Of a stretch of 64,000 bases of DNA, positions 60,094-64,000 are shown piece after piece. The notes under the pieces were generated by a model. The model was not told the DNA's origin. It saw only the letters and a list, made by a program, of their open reading frames with translations, and searched no databases. Made by a program: the position numbers and the translations under genes. This DNA comes from Alkalibaculum sporogenes (lineage in GTDB: Bacteria > Bacillota > Clostridia > Eubacteriales > Alkalibacteraceae). The stretch covers positions 62,001 to 126,000 of the forward strand of contig NZ_WHNX01000003.1 of the NCBI RefSeq assembly GCF_009362815.1, read 5' to 3'. Every line of letters begins with the position of its first letter. Positions within the stretch are counted from its first letter, which is position 1.

Positions 60094-60840
60094 ATGAGTA
60101 GTTTGATATATAGTTTTTTTGCAGGAATTTCTACTTCATTAGGTGTAATTTTATTGATTGTTTTTGGGAAACCAAGTGAAAAAATGTTGGCTACTTTACT
60201 AGGTTTTGCGGGAGGAATAATGCTTGCAATTTCAGTGTTTGAACTTATGCCGGAAGCAGTATTTTTAGGATCTATGACTAGCGCTGTTATAGGATTTATC
60301 CTGGGATGTTTAATGATGTCTTTATTAGATAAAATTATACCTCATTCACATCTATCAGCTCATGATAACCTTGTAGTAGAGAACCCTGAGAAAATCAAGG
60401 CTGTCCGTAATCCATTGTTAAGAACTGGATACTTAATTCTCTTTGGAATTGGACTTCATAATCTTCCTGAGGGTTTGGCTATTGGTGCAGGTTTAGAAGC
60501 TAGTCCAGAGGCAGGATTATTTATTGCCATTGCTATTGCAGTACATAATATCCCAGAAGGTTTAGCTATGGCCGGGCCACTAATGGCTGGAGGGTTACCA
60601 CCTAAGAAAATATTTTTATTTACACTTATAGCTGGTTTAATGACGCCTATTGGAGCAGCAGTAGGCTTAGTATTCTTTAGCATATCTCCTGTGTTTATAG
60701 GAGGCTCTTTAGCTTTTGCTGCTGGAGCAATGATTTATATAGTTAATGATGAGCTTATTCCTCAAGCAAATTCAATGAGTAGTCACCATGGTAATGCAGG
60801 GATTATAGCAGGCCTTTTGTTGGGATTTGTTTTTCTTTAG
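60094..60840 (+). CDS. ZIP-family metal transporter
   Basis: Divalent metal uptake protein of 248 residues with about eight helices. The metal-binding helices IV and V carry HNLPEGLAIGAG and HNIPEGLAMAG, the ZIP hallmark. The His-containing loop after helix III (IPHSHLSAHDN) is short. The ATG at 60094 follows GGAGGAAA. The ion (Zn2+, Fe2+ or Mn2+) is not determined. Confidence 0.93.
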   Translation: MSSLIYSFFAGISTSLGVILLIVFGKPSEKMLATLLGFAGGIMLAISVFELMPEAVFLGSMTSAVIGFILGCLMMSLLDKIIPHSHLSAHDNLVVENPEKIKAVRNPLLRTGYLILFGIGLHNLPEGLAIGAGLEASPEAGLFIAIAIAVHNIPEGLAMAGPLMAGGLPPKKIFLFTLIAGLMTPIGAAVGLVFFSISPVFIGGSLAFAAGAMIYIVNDELIPQANSMSSHHGNAGIIAGLLLGFVFL

Positions 60841-60850
60841 ATAAAGAGAC

Positions 60851-61984
60851 TTAAATCCGTATTTGTTCTATCATTCTGTCTTTTTCATACACAATAGCAT
60901 TTTTACCACAATCTTTAGCATCGAAAAGAAGTCTATCTACTCTTTGTAACAAAGATTCAGCATTATCATTTTTTCTTAGTGTCACAAGTCCAAAACTACA
61001 AGTAATATTTTCTCCTTTGTAATGTTTTGAGTTTTGAATACAAAGCCTCATCCGTTCCATCATTTCCATTGCCTGATGTTTATCTGTATGAGGTAGGAGT
61101 ATTACGAATTCATCACCACCCCATCTAGCGAAAATATCAGTGTTTCGAATTATTTTTTTTATTGTGTCCACTATATTTTGAATAACATTATCGCCAATAA
61201 GATGACCATATCCATCGTTAATCCTTTTAAAGTCGTCTATATCAAACATAACTAAAGATAAGGTGCACTCATCATTTTTGTAATGATTAACCCATTGATC
61301 GAGTTCTTCGTTAAATTTAGTTCTATTATAGATATCAGTTAAAGGGTCGGTTATAGAAACTCTTAGAAGTTCTTTGCTATCTGCAAACTGTTTCCTCTTA
61401 TAGAAATTGGTCAGATATGCACCTATGTTGCAGTAAATAATAGTAATTAGATTATACGAAAGAAGTTTTAAGAACATAAAGGTTTCAATAGATTGTATAC
61501 GTTTTAAGTGAAATATAAAAAAAGATAAAATTAATAAAATTGATGTGATTTGTGAAAATATAAGTTTGTTTGGAGTAATATAAATAGCTAAAGTTATAAT
61601 AATAACACTGATAGATAACAAGTAAGAAAGGGAATCGTAATGATTAATAATCACTAAGAAACCGATGATAGCTAATAGTTCATAAGCTGTTATAATATAA
61701 ACTAAGTTGTTTGAATTATTAAATTCCTTTAATTTTAAAAATATAAGTATAGAAATAACTAAAAACAGGACCCTGATGAATAATATAATAATTAATGAAG
61801 ATAAGTTTTTAATAGCAAAGTAATCAGATACGAAAAAAATCATATATATAATTCCAAATATAAGAACAAGGGGTCCAATAAATTTTTCATAACGTTTCAT
61901 GTCATAATTTAAAAATTCTATTTCCAGATCCTTGTCTACAAACTCAGCAAAAATAGATATATCATGTTTTTTAGTATTGTCCAC
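60851..61984 (-). CDS. membrane-bound diguanylate cyclase
   Basis: A 377-residue protein: about six hydrophobic helices in residues 35-200 forming an unclassified membrane sensor, then a GGDEF domain (about 210-375) with RWGGDEFVILLPHTD. RNTD five residues before the motif is the RxxD inhibitory site. The GTG start follows ACGAGGTGAC. It is the second c-di-GMP synthase in the window; it has no riboswitch of its own. Confidence 0.92.
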   Translation of the reverse strand: MDNTKKHDISIFAEFVDKDLEIEFLNYDMKRYEKFIGPLVLIFGIIYMIFFVSDYFAIKNLSSLIIILFIRVLFLVISILIFLKLKEFNNSNNLVYIITAYELLAIIGFLVIINHYDSLSYLLSISVIIITLAIYITPNKLIFSQITSILLILSFFIFHLKRIQSIETFMFLKLLSYNLITIIYCNIGAYLTNFYKRKQFADSKELLRVSITDPLTDIYNRTKFNEELDQWVNHYKNDECTLSLVMFDIDDFKRINDGYGHLIGDNVIQNIVDTIKKIIRNTDIFARWGGDEFVILLPHTDKHQAMEMMERMRLCIQNSKHYKGENITCSFGLVTLRKNDNAESLLQRVDRLLFDAKDCGKNAIVYEKDRMIEQIRI

Positions 61985-62175
61985 TTATAAGTCACCTCGT
62001 TTAACTATAACTTTCATGCTTTTTTAATATTATATCTAAAAATATAATATTATAATATATTTTTTTGATATTATATAAAGATTATTAATATTAATTTTCG
62101 AATATAATATCCCTTAAATTTTTTAATTATAAAATATCTGTAATAACTCTAGCTCATTATATTATATTGTGACAT
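61985..62175. other. extremely A+T-rich stretch
   Basis: Almost pure A/T with repeated ATAATATTAT-type runs near 62020-62110 and no gene; forms the left border of a compositionally different segment. Confidence 0.5.
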
Positions 62176-62206
62176 TAAAAAAAGCCCCAAACTCTAAGTT
62201 TGCGGC
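62176..62206 (-). terminator. terminator downstream of the 62282-62611 gene
   Basis: On the minus strand GCCGCAAAC pairs with GTTTGGGGC (one central mismatch) and is followed by seven T residues. Confidence 0.75.
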
Positions 62207-62281
62207 AACATAAAAACTGAAATGGGTTTACTTCAGGATATGTGTAGATTAATATATTTTTAAAATCTATAGCGGCCTAAT

Positions 62282-62611
62282 TTATTCGTCTTTCTTTAAC
62301 TCTTCTTCTGTGTTTTCTTCGTCAAACCGTTTCTTTTTCTTAGTTCTTCTTCTCAGGTTGATGAGTACATTTGTCAGAAGATTTCCTATCATAACGGCTA
62401 TCATCATCAGAATCAGGATGATATATCCAAGTTCTTCATGCCCGTCCAGGTTTTCAAACTGAATCTTCAAGGAATAATAAGTGATGACGAACACTCCAAT
62501 CACGCTTGGGATATACCATACCCATTTCTTTCTGACATATCTTGAAAGAAGAAGGGACATCACTACGCCTGCGGCTATAAGAGCCAGTACTGTAATTACT
62601 ACTCTATCCAT
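62282..62611 (-). CDS. small three-helix membrane protein of unknown function
   Basis: A 109-residue protein with three hydrophobic segments (about 3-20, 32-48, 62-85) and a highly charged tail (RRRTKKKKRFDEENTEEELKKDE, in part). I do not recognise it. The coding region is visibly richer in G and C, with many C- or G-ending codons, than the genes on both sides. This suggests recent acquisition. AAAGGAG precedes the ATG. Confidence 0.65.
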   Translation of the reverse strand: MDRVVITVLALIAAGVVMSLLLSRYVRKKWVWYIPSVIGVFVITYYSLKIQFENLDGHEELGYIILILMMIAVMIGNLLTNVLINLRRRTKKKKRFDEENTEEELKKDE

Positions 62612-62707
62612 ATCTGTACACTCCTTTTAATTTCTTTTTATATAGCCCTTAATCATTATAATCAAAACGAGATTTAATAGCATGGTATTTATTTTTTCTT
62701 CTGCTTT

Positions 62708-62886
62708 TTATATTTCAAAGAAGTATCTTACTGCATTACGGTTATCTGATTGTTCTCCTTTTTCTCGTAATGCATTCCTACAATCAAATAGAGTGTCTTC
62801 AAGTTTTTTCTCTTTATTATTTAAATATAGATAATAACTTATAGCTTTATCATCAACTACCTGTACTGATTCTCTATACTTATCTT
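62708..62886 (-). pseudogene. remnant of an unidentified gene
   Basis: An open frame of about 58 codons without a start codon. It reads RESVQVVDDKAISYYLYL and then DCRNALREKGEQSDNRNAV before a stop. The sequence looks protein-like (charged helix) but has no ribosome site or start, so it is best read as the tail of a lost gene. The source family is not recognised. Confidence 0.4.
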
Positions 62887-62892
62887 ACAATC

Positions 62893-62945
62893 AAAAAAAA
62901 AGGAAGCCCTCGAGAACACCTAAAATACGCAATTCTCAAGGGCTT
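62893..62945 (-). terminator. terminator of the rRNA methyltransferase gene
   Basis: AAGCCCTTGAGAA pairs with TTCTCGAGGGCTT on the minus strand with a T run after it (62893-62901). Confidence 0.9.
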
Positions 62946-62951
62946 ATACAT

Positions 62952-64000
62952 TTATTTTATTGTCAGCAGAGCAACTGTCTCCACATGAGGAGTTTGTGAA
63001 AACATATCTACAGATTTCAACCTTGTAACGGTATACCCAGCCTGTAAAAAATAAGGTAAATCTCGTGCTAAAGAAGTAGGTTTGCAGGATACGTAGATAT
63101 ATGCTTTGGGTTGGAAATTTATTATTTTACTTATTGCTTTTGGATGTATGCCATCTCTAGGTGGGTCTAAGATAATAATATCCGGAGATTCTTTAATATT
63201 GTCCAACAAATCTAGTACATCTCCCGAATAAAATTCGCAATTATCTATTTTATTTAGTTTAGCATTTTCTCTTGCAGCTACAACAGCTTCTTCCACTATC
63301 TCTATGCCTATAACTTTATCCGCATTAGAGGATAATACTTGAGCAATAGTACCTGTTCCACAGTATAAATCGTAAATAGTATTATGTCTTATTGTACCTA
63401 CAAATTCTTTTACTGTAGAGTACAACTGCATTGCGCCAATTGTATTAGTTTGAAAAAAGGAGTAAGGGGTAATCTTGAAAGATAGATCAAATAACTTATC
63501 GTAAATGAAATCTTGTCCATATAGCAATTTTGATTTGTCACTTTGGACAATATCAGCCATACTTTCATTTGTGGTATGGATAATACCTTTAATGCTTCCT
63601 AGTAAGGGAAGGTTAAGTATACTATTAACTAAATCATCTTCATGTAACTGACCTTGAGAGCTAGTAACAAAGTTGATTAGAATATCACCAGTCATTATAC
63701 CTTTTCGTACCACCAAATGTCGAAGAAAACCTTCATGGCTTCTCTTATGATAGTAAGTATAATTATGATGACTAGCAAAATTAAGAACACTCGTTAGGAT
63801 AATTCTGAAATCATTATCTACTAAGAGGCACACACTAGTATTTACTATATCATACATACTACCTCTCTTATGAAGACCAAGAGTTAGAGGACCATCTTTA
63901 TACTCATCTCCAAATGAAAACTCCATTTTGTTACGGTATTCAAAAGTTTTTTTTGAACCTTCAACACCTTCATATATATCTTCTAAATGAAAGTCCTTAA
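62952..64000 (-). CDS. 23S rRNA (uracil-5-)-methyltransferase RumA/RlmD family, 5' end outside window
   Basis: SAM-dependent tRNA/rRNA uracil C5 methyltransferase (TrmA/RumA family). The ATG at 63926 is internal: the frame stays open to the window edge and encodes DFHLEDIYEGVEGSKKTFEYRNKMEFSFG (shown in two parts: the YRNKMEFSFG segment is the family signature). Other motifs are LYCGTGTIAQ, ILDPPRDG and the catalytic cysteine in VSCKPTSLARDL. The missing part should hold the TRAM domain and possibly the [4Fe-4S] cysteines. Confidence 0.93.
   Translation of the reverse strand, partial: KDFHLEDIYEGVEGSKKTFEYRNKMEFSFGDEYKDGPLTLGLHKRGSMYDIVNTSVCLLVDNDFRIILTSVLNFASHHNYTYYHKRSHEGFLRHLVVRKGIMTGDILINFVTSSQGQLHEDDLVNSILNLPLLGSIKGIIHTTNESMADIVQSDKSKLLYGQDFIYDKLFDLSFKITPYSFFQTNTIGAMQLYSTVKEFVGTIRHNTIYDLYCGTGTIAQVLSSNADKVIGIEIVEEAVVAARENAKLNKIDNCEFYSGDVLDLLDNIKESPDIIILDPPRDGIHPKAISKIINFQPKAYIYVSCKPTSLARDLPYFLQAGYTVTRLKSVDMFSQTPHVETVALLTIK

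Overview
The window reads as chromosome from a low-G+C, anaerobic, endospore-forming member of the Clostridia (Bacillota). Spore genes are present (gpr, spoIIP, a manganese-catalase/CotJC-type protein). So are anaerobic enzymes (pyruvate formate-lyase and its activase, a Ni-Fe CO dehydrogenase, HemW) and motility or signalling genes (two chemotaxis receptors, two diguanylate cyclases). Start sites often use TTG or GTG behind strong AGGAGG or AGGTGA sites. I cannot place it below class from the sequence alone.

Layout. 0-12.3 kb is a conserved housekeeping block: holA, rpsT (opposite strand), gpr, spoIIP, a small membrane protein, lepA, hemW, then hrcA-grpE-dnaK-dnaJ behind a perfect CIRCE operator. 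12.4-20.8 kb holds a chemotaxis receptor, a small amidase-like protein, a Rieske/FAD oxidoreductase-pflB-pflA operon and gdhA. 20.9-27.2 kb holds an amino-acid ABC transporter, a P-type ATPase behind a yybP-ykoY (manganese) riboswitch, and a manganese catalase-like protein.

27.2-36.4 kb is the highlight. A promoter is followed by three tandem c-di-GMP-I (GEMM) riboswitches, each with its own terminator. They precede a nine-gene surface/matrix locus: a large secreted von Willebrand A protein, four TasA/camelysin-like proteins with SipW-type signal peptides, two SipW-type (ER-type) signal peptidases, an LPKTG cell-wall protein and a sortase. With two diguanylate cyclases (both with GG(D/E)EF and RxxD inhibitory sites) in the same window, this looks like a c-di-GMP-controlled extracellular fibre system.

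36.4-44.3 kb contains a second chemotaxis receptor, an isolated CO dehydrogenase (cooS), an unannotated 57-codon gene, hisC, and deoC-SDR. It is bracketed by a near-identical inverted repeat of about 250-270 bp. This repeat belongs to a family of folded intergenic elements that recur at 27.66, 36.4, 38.6 and 44.0 kb, and perhaps as a 115-bp tandem array at 54.2 kb. 44.5-52.0 kb is a complete sulfate uptake and activation operon (substrate-binding protein, two permeases, ATPase, an APS-type reductase, ATP sulfurylase CysD and CysN). Its CysN carries a C-terminal APS-kinase-like domain that has lost its P-loop.

52.1-64 kb contains a DEAD-box helicase with a small basic gene upstream, a PAS-GGDEF protein whose leader is the 115-bp array, a second P-type ATPase, a K+ channel with a zinc ribbon, a ZIP transporter and a membrane GGDEF protein. 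It then has an A+T-rich stretch with a compositionally different small gene and a gene remnant, and ends in a 23S rRNA (uracil-5-)-methyltransferase that runs off the right edge. No tRNA, rRNA, CRISPR array or transposase gene was seen.
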